A DNA stretch of 64,000 nt from NCBI RefSeq assembly GCF_013618635.1, contig NZ_JABLSJ010000007.1:1-64000 (forward strand), written 5' to 3'. Positions 36,332-45,504 of the stretch are shown in pieces. The position numbers and the translations under genes were made by a program. Source of the DNA: Thalassobacillus sp. CUG 92003. GTDB lineage: Bacteria > Bacillota > Bacilli > Bacillales > Halobacillaceae. The notes beneath the pieces were generated by a model that saw only the letters and a program-made list of their open reading frames with translations, was not told the origin of the DNA and searched no databases. The stretch's first letter is position 1. Each line of letters starts with the position of its first letter.

Positions 36332-36395
36332 TAACGTAAGACTTTCTCGTATTCCCCCTGTGTGAGCAAGGCGGTTTTCCGCTTTGCTTTTTTTT
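36332..36395 (+). ncRNA. Candidate C-rich small RNA
   Basis: Between a sigma-B-like promoter and an intrinsic terminator (GCAAGGCGG/CCGCTTTGC plus T8) lies about 64 nt without a frame. It contains the unpaired-looking C-rich motif TTCCCCCTG, a hallmark of Firmicute small RNAs such as RsaE/RoxS. A leader attenuator of patB is the alternative reading. Confidence 0.4.
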
Positions 36396-36478
36396 ATTGT
36401 TGAACAGTTTGTTTTTCTTTTGAAACCAACTTCAGTAATATAGAATGTAGCATGATTCAAAAGCAGGAGGGAAAATGG

Positions 36479-37663
36479 ATGCGTAACTTTCGTGAAGTAA
36501 CTGATCGAACCGGCACCCGGTCCGTGAAATGGGATATGACCGAGCAACTTTTTAAAGATAAAGAAGTCCTGCCTATGTGGGTAGCAGATATGGACTTCAA
36601 AGCGCCTGAACCGGTATTGAACGCACTATCCGAGCGCGTCGATCACGGAATCTTCGGCTACACTATGACGGATGAAAAAATCGGTGATGTCATCCAACAC
36701 TGGCTGGCCAAGCGTCATGGTTGGAACATCGAAAAAGACTGGCTGAGTTATAGTCCTGGTGTCATTCCAAGCATTCACATGATTATTCAATCTTTAACTG
36801 AACCTGAGGATTCCATCATGATTCAAACGCCGGTATATCCTCCGTTTTACAGTGTGATCAAAGCGCACGACCGTCATCTGGTCAGTAACCCATTAAGCTT
36901 TGAAAACGGACACTATGCTATTGATTTTGAGGATTTTGAAGCGAAAATAAAGCAGAACAACGTTAAAATGTTCATTTTGTGCAATCCGCATAATCCAGTC
37001 GGAAGAGTATGGAAAGAACATGAACTCAAACAGATGGGTGACATTTGCCTGAGACACAACGTACAGATTGTGTCAGATGAGATTCATGCCGATCTTATCT
37101 TCCCAGGTCATGCCCATGTCCCCATCGCGAAATTGTCTGAAGACCTGAATCAAGCAACCATTACGACTTTATCTCCGACTAAAACATTTAATCTTGCCGG
37201 TCTCCAGGCTTCTTATCTTGTGATTGCCAATGAAGAGACACGCAAAACAATTAAAGATCAATTCAACCAACAAGGTTTATACATGTTGAATACGTTAGGC
37301 ATCACAGCCTTAGAAGCCGCTTATCAGGACGGAGAAGAATGGTTGGAAAAGTTAATTGAAACGTTGGACGAGCATAAGTCTTACGTTATCAAGCGTTTGC
37401 ATCAAGAAACTTCCCATATACGAGTCGTGGAGCCCGAAGGAACGTACTTACTTTGGCTTGATTGCCGCAGTCTGAACCTTTCGCAAAACGAGCTGAGACG
37501 CTTTATGCGGGAAGATGCAAAAGTCGGGTTGAATGACGGCACGTCCTTTGGAGATGAAGGAGAAGGATTTATGCGTTTGAATATCGCAGCTCCTTTTGCC
37601 ACCTTGGAAGAAGGACTCGATCGCATTATCACAGCCATCAATACCACCTATTCTTCACAATAA
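36479..37663 (+). CDS. patB: PLP-dependent C-S beta-lyase (PatB/MalY type)
   Basis: About 394 residues, fold-type I aminotransferase-like lyase cleaving cystathionine or cysteine. MWVADMDFKAPEPV near the N-terminus, ILCNPHNPVGRVW, SDEIHADL and SPTKTFNLAGLQ with the PLP Lys are present. AGGAGGG precedes the ATG at 36479. As in B. subtilis it is near kapB, though here other genes intervene. Confidence 0.9.
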   Translation: MRNFREVTDRTGTRSVKWDMTEQLFKDKEVLPMWVADMDFKAPEPVLNALSERVDHGIFGYTMTDEKIGDVIQHWLAKRHGWNIEKDWLSYSPGVIPSIHMIIQSLTEPEDSIMIQTPVYPPFYSVIKAHDRHLVSNPLSFENGHYAIDFEDFEAKIKQNNVKMFILCNPHNPVGRVWKEHELKQMGDICLRHNVQIVSDEIHADLIFPGHAHVPIAKLSEDLNQATITTLSPTKTFNLAGLQASYLVIANEETRKTIKDQFNQQGLYMLNTLGITALEAAYQDGEEWLEKLIETLDEHKSYVIKRLHQETSHIRVVEPEGTYLLWLDCRSLNLSQNELRRFMREDAKVGLNDGTSFGDEGEGFMRLNIAAPFATLEEGLDRIITAINTTYSSQ

Positions 37664-37723
37664 AAAAGCTTTCCCTAATTGGTAAACAGCCCTCGTGATG
37701 AGGCTGGCACAATACTGAATAAA

Positions 37724-37762
37724 ACACAAAAATGCCGAGCTGAAGGTTCGGCATTTTTGTGT
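37724..37762 (+). terminator. Terminator of patB
   Basis: ACACAAAAATGCCGAGC/GGTTCGGCATTTTTGTGT stem followed by T5. Confidence 0.85.
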
Positions 37763-37886
37763 TTTTGGGGGACCATAGCATGACCGCTAAAGGAAGACAT
37801 TACGCTTCCTCCAGGATCTCCGCTCGTATATGTCCCTGGCTCATTTTTGAACTTAGTGTCCCTATCCCTTCTAAATACAAATAAGT

Positions 37887-38468
37887 CTAAGATTGTTCTT
37901 CTTCTTTCTTTTCAGGTTCCGTAGGATCAGTCGCCTTATCTTTTTCTTGCTGCAATTGAATGACTCCACAAGCTATCCGATCACCGGAATCACCAGCAGG
38001 CTGGGACATGCCATCATCGGCATCCTGATTTATGATAATAGATGTACCCTCATCTTTGAGGAGTGACTTTTGGCCATCCTTCAATGTCGCCTCAGTTAAT
38101 AACAGTTCAGCATTGATGAGTCCGTCATAGCCCGCTTCTACATTGGGCAAATCACCCAAATGTGGCCCGTCAGTAATTAATAGGCCATGCTCTTTTCCAG
38201 TGGGGTTCAAATGGTTCCCGGCACTCTTGAAATCCGGACCTTCGCATTTCGGATACTCATGAATATGAACGGCATGAAATCCCGTATCCATACCTTCTGC
38301 ACTCAATGCTATTTCAACACCCCCTGATGCTTCTTTAAACGTGGCTGTACCAATCATATCGCCGTCCGGGTTATACATGCCGACATCCAGAGGGGAACGA
38401 CTTGGCGATTGGCACCCTGATAACACAATGATGCATACTATAACGACTTTATATTTCAATAATCTCAT
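37887..38468 (-). CDS. Cu/Zn superoxide dismutase-like lipoprotein lacking one Cu ligand
   Basis: A 193-residue lipoprotein; lipobox VLSGC gives Cys19. The SOD fold is clear: His68 and His70 (HAVHIHEYP), bridging His86 (AGNHLNPT), zinc ligands His94, His103 and Asp106 (GPHLGDLP), disulfide Cys75/Cys167, and Arg164. The fourth Cu ligand is replaced: SIIINQDADDG has Asn147 where enzymes have His. B. subtilis YojM, a paralogue of this kind, lacks two Cu ligands, so SOD activity is doubtful. A charged Glu/Lys tail ends the protein. Confidence 0.85.
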   Translation of the reverse strand: MRLLKYKVVIVCIIVLSGCQSPSRSPLDVGMYNPDGDMIGTATFKEASGGVEIALSAEGMDTGFHAVHIHEYPKCEGPDFKSAGNHLNPTGKEHGLLITDGPHLGDLPNVEAGYDGLINAELLLTEATLKDGQKSLLKDEGTSIIINQDADDGMSQPAGDSGDRIACGVIQLQQEKDKATDPTEPEKKEEEQS

Positions 38469-38616
38469 ATCACGACTTCCTTTAGCCTTGTAATGAAATT
38501 AGTTTCACCATAAGAATCGTTAATTATTACGCGCCATCCGAAAAAGGATAGGTAAATATCGAAGTTAATGCCCTGGTCGTACGTTACCAACTAAAGTGGC
38601 GCTTCTTCTCCCTGCA

Positions 38617-38653
38617 TAAAAAATCCTGCTCCCTTCACAGGTAAGCAGGATTT
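38617..38653 (-). terminator. Terminator after the small membrane protein gene
   Basis: AAATCCTGCT/AGCAGGATTT stem with a T run on the minus strand, overlapping the stop codon. Confidence 0.7.
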
Positions 38654-38841
38654 CATTTATGGTAGTCCGTGCTGGAATAATGATTTTCAGCATAATGTTC
38701 ATCCGTTTTTTGTTCCTCTTTACGTGAAGCCTTAATAAAAAAGTACATCGCAGCAGCAGCTCCAGCGGCAAATATAATTAACGTGATCACTGCTGGAATA
38801 TACTCTGATTTATCCTGTGGGAAATACAGAAATTCCATCAT
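38653..38841 (-). CDS. Small membrane protein of unknown function (62 aa)
   Basis: One central membrane helix (IPAVITLIIFAAGAAAAMYFF) between a short N-terminus containing EFLYFPQDKSEY and a charged C-terminal tail (KASRKEEQKTDEHYAE). Two adjacent ATGs follow GAAGGAAG. Not recognised as a named family; no partner is visible. Real because of its ribosome site, terminator and clean membrane topology. Confidence 0.68.
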   Translation of the reverse strand: MMEFLYFPQDKSEYIPAVITLIIFAAGAAAAMYFFIKASRKEEQKTDEHYAENHYSSTDYHK

Positions 38842-38970
38842 GTCGCATCACTTCCTTCCCATCGTCCATTATAGCAAATAAAGCATCAATTGGATATCCT
38901 GAACCTATAGTTTGGCAAACTAGACACGTTTGTTAAAATATTTATTAAAGAATACTTAGGAGGCCTGTAC

Positions 38971-39351
38971 ATGACTGAATTCAAGCCTGGAGATATTGTA
39001 AAAGCTCATTACAAATCAGGGGAATATATCGGGGAATTGATAAAAGATAAAGGAAATATGTACCTCGTTCAAGTTCAAGCGGTGGCTAAACACCCCATGC
39101 AAGGAGATCTGCATAACCCCGGAGAAACGGATAACGTATTTTTCCACCAACGCAAAGCGTTGAGCTATCAGGAAAAAATGAACGTTGATAAGCAAGCCGT
39201 ACACGCGTATGAAGAACCTGTCCCCGAGTATGAGACCTCGCTTAAAGAAGCTGTAGACAAACTGAAGCAAAAACTCAATCGAAGGGACACCGACTTCAAT
39301 CGCCACGCCCTAAGCCAACTGGAGTCCCTCGAAACCCAATACTTCAGCTAA
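38971..39351 (+). CDS. kapB: Kinase-associated protein KapB
   Basis: A 126-residue protein similar to B. subtilis KapB: FKPGDIVKAHYKSGEYIGEL, VQAVAKHPMQGDLHNP and FFHQRKALSYQEK. KapB is needed for KinB-dependent entry into sporulation. No lipobox is visible despite the historical name lipoprotein. TTAGGAGG lies before the ATG. kinB is not in the window. Confidence 0.87.
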   Translation: MTEFKPGDIVKAHYKSGEYIGELIKDKGNMYLVQVQAVAKHPMQGDLHNPGETDNVFFHQRKALSYQEKMNVDKQAVHAYEEPVPEYETSLKEAVDKLKQKLNRRDTDFNRHALSQLESLETQYFS

Positions 39352-39420
39352 AATGAAACACCCGGCTCTTTTCAAAAACCTCATTTTGTACCAGGTACGC
39401 AAACAGAAGCGGTACGCAAG

Positions 39421-40596
39421 CTAGTTTCCTGGGACTTTGAGGTTTTGTTTTTTCTTTACGGGTTTGCCGTAGATTTTGTTGGTGATGCGGGGGGCTTGTT
39501 CAAATAATAGCATGCCAAGAAAGGCTGCGATGACAATGTAAATCCCGCTGAATGCTTTCACCGTACCCACGGCGACACTGGCCATGACCACAGAAAATTC
39601 TCCCCGAGAACAGATGGACAACCCTGCTCGTAACGACACACGTTTCGACAATCCGTATAACCGGCCGCCTACGACACCAACAAGAATTTTAGCAAACAAA
39701 GACCAAACCAACAGGCTGACAAGCAAACCAACCATCGGCACGCCATCACCAAGTTCGACGGTCGTCCCAAAATAAATAAAGAAAGTCGGGAGTGCCAAAT
39801 CGCGAATCGGAAGTACTGTTTGTTCGACGCGTTCGATTTTCCCTATTTCAGCTAACATCATACCAGCCAGAAACGCCCCCAGCACCTCAGACAATCCTAA
39901 TAACAATGCCAATCCCCCGTAGCTTAGGGCAATCCCGACCAATAACGCGATTTTAAAATCCTCATCATCAATCCGCAATAGGAACGTTTCAAACCGTTTG
40001 AATAATGATTTACTTAATACAATAGCACCTAACGTCATGCCTGCGATTTTCCCGATAAGGATGGTGAGAGAGAAGGCCGTCAAGTTGTCTCCCGTGCTTA
40101 AACCAATCAAAATGGCTACTACAAGAGGCGCAACGAGGTCTTCGAAGATGAGCAAGCCAAGAATAAATTCTGTTTCTGTGTTGGCCATGCGTCCTCGATC
40201 ATCCAATAGCTTAGCTGTGATTGACGAGCTTGTCGCATACGCGACGCCACCTATCAGGAAGGCACTGAAACCATCCAGTCCGAAGGCAAGCGCAATCAGC
40301 GTGGCGACAACAAGATTCAAACTCACATCCAGCATGCCTGAGGGCCATATTTTCCTGGCAACCCCTCCAAGACGTTTTACGTTAAACTCTAAACCTAATA
40401 AGAAAAATAACAGGACAATGCCGATTTCACTGGCAAAATGCAGTAATTCATTTCCACTGAGCACGTCTGCCATGACGATCCCGAGTAAAATATAAAGGAT
40501 AACGGAGGGGAACTTTATTTTCAGACTTAAATAACCTAAATAAAATATAAATAATAAGATTAAGCCTGCGCCTAATAATGACGGGAAATCATGCAT
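39421..40596 (-). CDS. khtU: K+/H+ antiporter membrane subunit (KhtU-like, CPA2)
   Basis: A 391-residue CPA2/KefB-type antiporter with about twelve membrane helices; GGVAYATSSSITAKLLDD and FLLGLEFN are the family motifs, and AFLAGMMLAEIG the inverted repeat. It starts 6 bases after khtT, forming a two-gene transporter as in B. subtilis khtTU. Exports K+ in exchange for H+; c-di-AMP acts on the KhtT subunit. Confidence 0.88.
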   Translation of the reverse strand: MHDFPSLLGAGLILLFIFYLGYLSLKIKFPSVILYILLGIVMADVLSGNELLHFASEIGIVLLFFLLGLEFNVKRLGGVARKIWPSGMLDVSLNLVVATLIALAFGLDGFSAFLIGGVAYATSSSITAKLLDDRGRMANTETEFILGLLIFEDLVAPLVVAILIGLSTGDNLTAFSLTILIGKIAGMTLGAIVLSKSLFKRFETFLLRIDDEDFKIALLVGIALSYGGLALLLGLSEVLGAFLAGMMLAEIGKIERVEQTVLPIRDLALPTFFIYFGTTVELGDGVPMVGLLVSLLVWSLFAKILVGVVGGRLYGLSKRVSLRAGLSICSRGEFSVVMASVAVGTVKAFSGIYIVIAAFLGMLLFEQAPRITNKIYGKPVKKKQNLKVPGN

Positions 40597-40602
40597 GCAT
40601 GA

Positions 40603-41091
40603 TCAATCCTCTCCTTTGCATAAGTCAGAAAGGCTATCGATTTGATCCTGCTTACCTATCGACATCAAAATATCCCCTGGAGTCAGCATTGTGTCAGCTT
40701 CGGGAATGGCTATCGATTCGTTCTCTTGAACGATCCCGATGATGGTTGCGCCTGTGCGATTCCGGATTTCCGCTTCTTCAATGGTTTTATTAGCAATCGC
40801 CGATGCCTGTTTCAAGTCCACCCAATCTACCACAATTTGATTTTTAAACATTTTCAATTTATTTGCATCAACAGGCTGGTAAGTGGCTCCAAGTAATTGG
40901 GCGCCAAGCTCTCTCGTTTCGTCAGACGTGAGGTCCATGGCAAAATCCGCCTCTTCACTGTCAGCATCATCAAAAAAATACAACTCGCGCTTACCCGTAT
41001 GATGCACAATAAGTACAAGCATGCTGTCTTCTGATGTTTTCAACGATATTTTTTGTCCAATTCCGGGAAGTTGCGATACAGATATATTCAT
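40603..41091 (-). CDS. khtT: Regulatory subunit of the K+/H+ antiporter (KhtT-like)
   Basis: About 162 residues: an N-terminal domain (ISVSQLPGIGQKISLKTSE) and a TrkA_C/RCK_C domain (NRTGATIIGIVQENESIAIP, MLTPGDILMSIGKQDQI), which binds c-di-AMP in B. subtilis KhtT. AAAGGAG before the ATG at 41091 sets the start; the longer frame from 41121 is rejected. Its ATG overlaps the stop of a 36-residue ORF by one base. Confidence 0.88.
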   Translation of the reverse strand: MNISVSQLPGIGQKISLKTSEDSMLVLIVHHTGKRELYFFDDADSEEADFAMDLTSDETRELGAQLLGATYQPVDANKLKMFKNQIVVDWVDLKQASAIANKTIEEAEIRNRTGATIIGIVQENESIAIPEADTMLTPGDILMSIGKQDQIDSLSDLCKGED

Positions 41092-41201
41092 TACGTCCGG
41101 TCTCCTTTCCATTTCATACAATTACGCATGACTAAATTTTCTGGTACTTCTACATTATTCCAGACTAACCGATTTTGCAATGAGACAATCGCGCATTTCA
41201 T
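41091..41201 (-). CDS. 36-residue ORF translationally coupled to khtT
   Basis: A short frame starting MKCAIVSLQNRLVWNN and ending MKWKGDRT, with a strong AGAGGAGGT site 9 bases before its ATG. The stop TAA shares its last base with the khtT ATG (TAATG). It contains two Cys and is too short for KhtS (about 112 residues), which is missing here. It could be a small regulatory subunit or a leader peptide whose translation opens khtT. Confidence 0.6.
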   Translation of the reverse strand: MKCAIVSLQNRLVWNNVEVPENLVMRNCMKWKGDRT

Positions 41202-41285
41202 GGGTATGTGTACCTCCTCTTTGTATTAAGATCATTTCTATGGTAAATTTTATTACACGTACGGTACTTATAGGAGGTTATTTAA

Positions 41286-41996
41286 TTGAGTGTACATATA
41301 GGCGCCAATCAAGGTGATATTTCTGACAAAATTCTGCTTCCCGGTGATCCATTGCGAGCTAAGTATATCGCAGAGAATTTCCTTGAAGATGTGACATGCT
41401 ACAATGAAGTCCGCGGCATGTATGGTTATACAGGAACATATAAAGGCGAACGTATTTCCGTCCAGGGAACAGGAATGGGCGTACCTTCCATTTCCATATA
41501 CATCAATGAATTGATGGAAAGCTATGATGTTAAAACATTGATCCGTGTCGGGTCCTGCGGAGCGCTGCAAAAAGATGTCCAAGTACGGGATGTCATCCTG
41601 GCTTCAACAGCCACCACTGATTCCCAGATGAATCGCATGGTATTCGGTGGGATTGATTTTGCACCCACTGCAGACTTTGACTTATTGAAAAAAGCCCATG
41701 ATGCAGGAGAAAATAAGGGATTGAAACTCCGTGTGGGCAACGTCTTCACCAGCGATAGTTTTTATCGTGACAATGCGATGGATCTCTTCAACCTACTAGC
41801 GAGCTACAACGTACTTGCTGTTGAAATGGAGACCACGGCTCTCTATACATTAGCTGCCAAGCATAATTGTCGGGCTCTGTCTGTCTTAACTGTGAGCGAC
41901 CACATCCTGACAGGCGAAGAAACGAGCTCTGAAGAAAGACAGACGACCTTTAACGATATGATTGACGTCGCATTGGAAGCAGCGGTTCAGGAATAA
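41286..41996 (+). CDS. deoD: Purine-nucleoside phosphorylase
   Basis: A 236-residue high-molecular-mass PNP cleaving purine nucleosides to base and (deoxy)ribose-1-phosphate. [14 protein letters not shown] (phosphate), [34 protein letters not shown] and SVLTVSDHI are typical. The start is TTG at 41286, eight bases after AGGAGG, and gives the family N-terminus SVHIGA. Confidence 0.95.
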   Translation: MSVHIGANQGDISDKILLPGDPLRAKYIAENFLEDVTCYNEVRGMYGYTGTYKGERISVQGTGMGVPSISIYINELMESYDVKTLIRVGSCGALQKDVQVRDVILASTATTDSQMNRMVFGGIDFAPTADFDLLKKAHDAGENKGLKLRVGNVFTSDSFYRDNAMDLFNLLASYNVLAVEMETTALYTLAAKHNCRALSVLTVSDHILTGEETSSEERQTTFNDMIDVALEAAVQE

Positions 41997-42007
41997 GCAA
42001 GAGAAAG

Positions 42008-42040
42008 ACTGGCGATCTATATAATAGGTGGCCAGTTTTT
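42008..42040 (+). terminator. Terminator of deoD
   Basis: Short stem ACTGGC/GCCAGT with T5; modest strength. Confidence 0.5.
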
Positions 42041-42042
42041 GA

Positions 42043-42228
42043 TTACATCAAACCCACACCAACGATCCCAGCTTTCCTGATTTGCATGAGCATGCCTTCT
42101 ACATTCAACAGGATATGGCCCTCGAAAACGGCTTCAAGCTTTCCTCTGATTGTGTAGCCATCAGCAGCGATGACCACAAGAGAGCCAGCATATTCTGACG
42201 TTAATTCAACCTTTGGCAGTTCACGCAA
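42043..42228 (-). CDS. Small conserved protein (61 aa), possibly DUF2642-like
   Basis: A 61-residue beta-rich protein: GSLVVIAADGYTIRGKLEAVFEGHILL suggests an SH3-like or Sm-like small barrel, as in DUF2642 proteins. Start TTG with GAGGGGG five bases upstream. It lies between deoD and yuiD, transcribed opposite to both. Function unknown. Confidence 0.62.
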   Translation of the reverse strand: MRELPKVELTSEYAGSLVVIAADGYTIRGKLEAVFEGHILLNVEGMLMQIRKAGIVGVGLM

Positions 42229-42394
42229 ACTAACCCCCTCTTTCTGCGCCTCTTTTCACTATCATATCCAATTCAAGGTAAAAATGCGCAGGCAGCTAGC
42301 GGTTTTTTTGTGCTCCCGTTTTCATTGATGTATCATTCGGGAAAAGACCATTAGAGAGAGGTTTTGTTAGGCCGGAACGTAACAGTTCCTATGA

Positions 42395-42400
42395 TATAAT
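42395..42400 (+). promoter_or_regulatory. Extended -10 promoter of yuiD
   Basis: TGATATAAT (TG plus consensus TATAAT) 73 bases before the yuiD start; no good -35 at the normal distance. Confidence 0.45.
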
Positions 42401-42472
42401 AGGATAAAATCAATGCGAAACCTTCTTCTCCCTATAAGAAAAGATACCAGTTGAAAGGATGTTCACACTTCC

Positions 42473-42949
42473 ATGGACTTATTATTAAATTTTCCCTTAT
42501 GGGCTTCTTTAGCGGCGATTATATTCGCCCAGGTGGTAAAAATCCCCATCCAATTCATCGCAACGCGCCATTTTAATCCCGGCCTGGCTTTCAGTACCGG
42601 CGGTATGCCAAGCAGCCACTCTGCTGCCGTTACGGCCCTGGCTACAGGCGTGGGGATTCAAGAGGGGTTCGATACATCAATATTCGCTCTTGCCTGCGTG
42701 TTTACGATTATCGTCATGTTCGATTCCACTGGTGTCAGAAGACAGACTGGGGAACAAGCGATTGTTTTGAATACGCTGTTGAACGATTTTCAAAGGTTTG
42801 TTGATGAAGCAAGAGAGTGGAGTAAAAAAGAAGAGTTTCAAAAACAGGAAGAGCTAAGGGAATTGCTCGGACACCAGCCTATTGAAGTATTTTTTGGGGG
42901 AGCAACTGGCATCATCCTGACATTAGTGCTTTACAACATTGTTTATTAA
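42473..42949 (+). CDS. yuiD: DUF212 membrane protein YuiD
   Basis: A 158-residue membrane protein with about four helices. GGMPSSHSAAVTALATGVG is the phosphatase/haloperoxidase-like motif that defines DUF212, and MFDSTGVRRQTGEQA follows. Enzymatic activity unproven. Beside yuiC and yuiB as in B. subtilis. AAAGGA lies 12 bases before the ATG. Confidence 0.88.
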   Translation: MDLLLNFPLWASLAAIIFAQVVKIPIQFIATRHFNPGLAFSTGGMPSSHSAAVTALATGVGIQEGFDTSIFALACVFTIIVMFDSTGVRRQTGEQAIVLNTLLNDFQRFVDEAREWSKKEEFQKQEELRELLGHQPIEVFFGGATGIILTLVLYNIVY

Positions 42950-42962
42950 TACCTCATGCGAA

Positions 42963-43013
42963 AAAGAGTCTGAACCTCCGTCCCACTCAGGTACGGCAAA
43001 GTTCAGACTCTTT
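42963..43013 (+). terminator. Terminator between yuiD and yuiC
   Basis: AAAGAGTCTGAAC/GTTCAGACTCTTT, perfect 13-bp stem between convergent genes. Confidence 0.85.
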
Positions 43014-43023
43014 ACTTATTCCA

Positions 43024-43710
43024 CTATTCATCATTACCGTTGATTTGATCTCGAAATACTTGTAATGCTTCGTTATTATTCAATTGAACTAATTGTTCTT
43101 CCTCGAGCGAGCCATCTCCCTCTTCAATTAAATAAACAGAAACGGTTTTCTTCCCCCAGTGTTGATATACATCTTCTACGGTATCATAATACAAATCTAT
43201 TTTATGACCCTGGATGGCTGAACCCGTATCTGCGACTACCCCATAACCGTAACCAGGAATGAACAGCACACTTCCAATCGGGTAAACCTCGGGATCGGCA
43301 GCAATGGTTGAATACAAATCTCTCGTGACTTTGACGCCTGAGAACGTAATGCCGTATTGAGGATGTTCAGGCGTTTTCCCGGTGGATTCGTATCCGGCGG
43401 TATAACCGGTGGCAACGACTTCCTTACTTGGATATTGGGATAAATCAAGGGTCTCTTCTAACGTTTCCGGTTGCTTGACTTCTGAACTTGAAATATAGTG
43501 CTGTCTCGGCAGTCTTTGTTTTAATGACTTGTCCTCAAGAGCGATTGGTCGTTCTGATAAATCCCCACTTGTAAGCGAAATGGTCACATGTTCTTGTTTT
43601 AACCAAGACTTCAAGTCTGCAAAAGAAATATTCGTAATGTTGTAATAAGTAGCATACAAAGCAGACGTGAACAATAATGTTAAAGTAATTCGACTTAACC
43701 ACTTTTTCAT
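43024..43710 (-). CDS. yuiC: 3D-domain protein YuiC (lytic transglycosylase-like)
   Basis: About 228 residues: one N-terminal membrane segment ([14 protein letters not shown]) and a C-terminal 3D domain, [33 protein letters not shown] and GHKIDLYYD, with the aspartates of the peptidoglycan-cleaving MltA/Sps fold. YuiC of B. subtilis is a stationary-phase muralytic protein. The ATG at 43710 with AGAGGTG is used; an earlier ATG lacks a site. Confidence 0.88.
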   Translation of the reverse strand: MKKWLSRITLTLLFTSALYATYYNITNISFADLKSWLKQEHVTISLTSGDLSERPIALEDKSLKQRLPRQHYISSSEVKQPETLEETLDLSQYPSKEVVATGYTAGYESTGKTPEHPQYGITFSGVKVTRDLYSTIAADPEVYPIGSVLFIPGYGYGVVADTGSAIQGHKIDLYYDTVEDVYQHWGKKTVSVYLIEEGDGSLEEEQLVQLNNNEALQVFRDQINGNDE

Positions 43711-43762
43711 GATAAACACCTCTCTGGATGTCATCATGTCCACAAATTACCTCAATTATACG

Positions 43763-43799
43763 AAAAAAAGACACAATTCTTAGCTAAAAGAACTGTGTC
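43763..43799 (-). terminator. Terminator of yuiB
   Basis: GACACAGTTCTT/AAGAATTGTGTC stem with T7 on the minus strand, between yuiB and yuiC. Confidence 0.8.
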
Positions 43800-43805
43800 C
43801 AATGC

Positions 43806-44123
43806 TCAAAACATTTGATAACCGTGCTTTCTGAGAATACGGATGACTATGCCAGAGACGATGGTTCCGGCAAAACCTGCAAGCAAAATAATGATATCGA
43901 CAGGAGCTAAGTTCACCAGCTTATCCCCTACAGTCGTAAACGCCCAGGATGGTTCACTGAAATAACGGCTAAAAGCAAAATCATCAATAATCAACAATAC
44001 AATGATAGGATAGACGAATGCCATCACCCACGTTGCTCTAAGCAGCATATTTATGATGAATGATATGCCAAAAAACAAAACAAAAAACAATAGCATAGAG
44101 ACAACAACTTGAACAATATCCAA
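43806..44123 (-). CDS. yuiB: Membrane protein YuiB
   Basis: About 105 residues, three hydrophobic segments (VVVSMLLFFVLFFGISFI; WVMAFVYPIIVLLII; IIILLAGFAGTIVSG). Start set at TTG 44123, which has AGAGGGGG four bases upstream and gives exactly the B. subtilis YuiB length; a longer frame overlaps this site. Function unknown. Confidence 0.8.
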   Translation of the reverse strand: MDIVQVVVSMLLFFVLFFGISFIINMLLRATWVMAFVYPIIVLLIIDDFAFSRYFSEPSWAFTTVGDKLVNLAPVDIIILLAGFAGTIVSGIVIRILRKHGYQMF

Positions 44124-44186
44124 GGATCTTCCCCCTCTGACTAACGCCAACTTATGTAACCAACGTCCATTTTATTATGCATCCAT

Positions 44187-44218
44187 GAAAAAAGCAAAGG
44201 CAGTAACGCGCCTTTGCT
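44187..44218 (-). terminator. Terminator of yumB
   Basis: AGCAAAGGC/GCCTTTGCT stem followed by T6 on the minus strand. Confidence 0.8.
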
Positions 44219-44226
44219 ATCATCTC

Positions 44227-45447
44227 TTAACCAAACGGATTAAGTTTCCCCTTCTTAAGCAACATGCTTACGCCACCGAGTTTCATAAGGTAACGGTTGT
44301 CGATGAGCTTCTTCATGGCCGTTGCAGACCAGCCAAATAATTTTTTATCATCAAACACGACACCAATCGCATCTTTATTTCCAAGTGATGCGACGGTCCC
44401 TTGAATGTGAGGCGTGAATCCCTCTAAATGATCGTCGCCATTCACAAGCTTCTTGAGATTCTCGGCTGTATGCTCAGCCATTTGAATAGCAATTTGAGCT
44501 GTTGGCGGGAATGGGCGGTCTGTCTCTTCGTTAATGATCAACGCACAGTCACCCACTACAAATACGTCATCATACTCATTCACCCGCAAATCTTCTCTTA
44601 CTTTGACTCGGGCACGGTTGGTTTCAAACCCGGCATTTTCTACAATGGGGTTTCCTCGAATACCTGCAGCCCAAACGACGGTATTCGTCTCGATTTCTTC
44701 GCGTTGTTCATCTTTTTCAAACACGAGCGAATCCGGGGTCACCTCTTTGATCATGGCCCCAATTTTGAATTCAACCCCTCTGGCTTCCAGCGAGTTCATG
44801 GCATATTCCACAAGTTCGGGATCAAATCCCGGCAACGCAGTTGGTGCCGCTTCAACGTTGATGATTCTTACATTTTCGCGTGGAATATCATACTCTTTGC
44901 AAAGTTCGGGTACACGGTTGGCGAGTTCACCGACAAATTCGATGCCTGTAAAACCTGCACCTCCAACTACCAAGTTCAATCTTTCTTGTTTCTTGTCACG
45001 TTCGTTATTGTACTTGGCAAAGTTATACTCAATGTGCTGGCGGATTAACCGTGCGCTGTTGATGTTTTGAATCGTGAAGGCATTCTCTTTCAAACCTTCG
45101 ATACCAAACGTCTCAGCTTCGAAACCTAAACCGATCACGAGATAATCATACTCAAGTTCACTATCTTCAAGTTTCACTTTTTTCGCGTCCGGATCTATGG
45201 AGATGACGGTATCCTGAACAAAGTTGATTTTACTTGTGTCGATGACATCTTTGATCGGGATTCTTGTCCGATCATGATGAAGAGTTCCAGCAGCATTTTC
45301 ATGAAGCCAGGTCGTTTGATAATGGTAACTGTGCTTGTTCACAAGCGTTATGTTTGCATCATTGACGCCTAATTTTTTTTGCAGGTTGACGGCAGTCATG
45401 ATGCCACCGTAACCGGCCCCTAGAATAACAATATTAGGATTCTTCAT
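44227..45447 (-). CDS. yumB: Type II NADH dehydrogenase (YumB)
   Basis: A 406-residue NDH-2 flavoprotein passing electrons from NADH to menaquinone at the membrane surface. FAD motif [16 protein letters not shown] motif [36 protein letters not shown], and the C-terminal amphipathic region [19 protein letters not shown] are present. The ATG at 45447, after TGGAAGTG, is used. A Rex-like box lies upstream, which would link expression to NADH/NAD+. It uses the quinone built by the men genes here. Confidence 0.92.
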   Translation of the reverse strand: MKNPNIVILGAGYGGIMTAVNLQKKLGVNDANITLVNKHSYHYQTTWLHENAAGTLHHDRTRIPIKDVIDTSKINFVQDTVISIDPDAKKVKLEDSELEYDYLVIGLGFEAETFGIEGLKENAFTIQNINSARLIRQHIEYNFAKYNNERDKKQERLNLVVGGAGFTGIEFVGELANRVPELCKEYDIPRENVRIINVEAAPTALPGFDPELVEYAMNSLEARGVEFKIGAMIKEVTPDSLVFEKDEQREEIETNTVVWAAGIRGNPIVENAGFETNRARVKVREDLRVNEYDDVFVVGDCALIINEETDRPFPPTAQIAIQMAEHTAENLKKLVNGDDHLEGFTPHIQGTVASLGNKDAIGVVFDDKKLFGWSATAMKKLIDNRYLMKLGGVSMLLKKGKLNPFG

Positions 45448-45504
45448 GATTATCACTTCCATTAAAGTATTGTCTTACATAAATACTGAACGAGCCCTTA
45501 TTCT

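Noticed and set aside
37887-38468. Functional Cu/Zn superoxide dismutase call
   Set aside because: The His at the fourth copper position is replaced by Asn, so enzymatic activity cannot be assumed.
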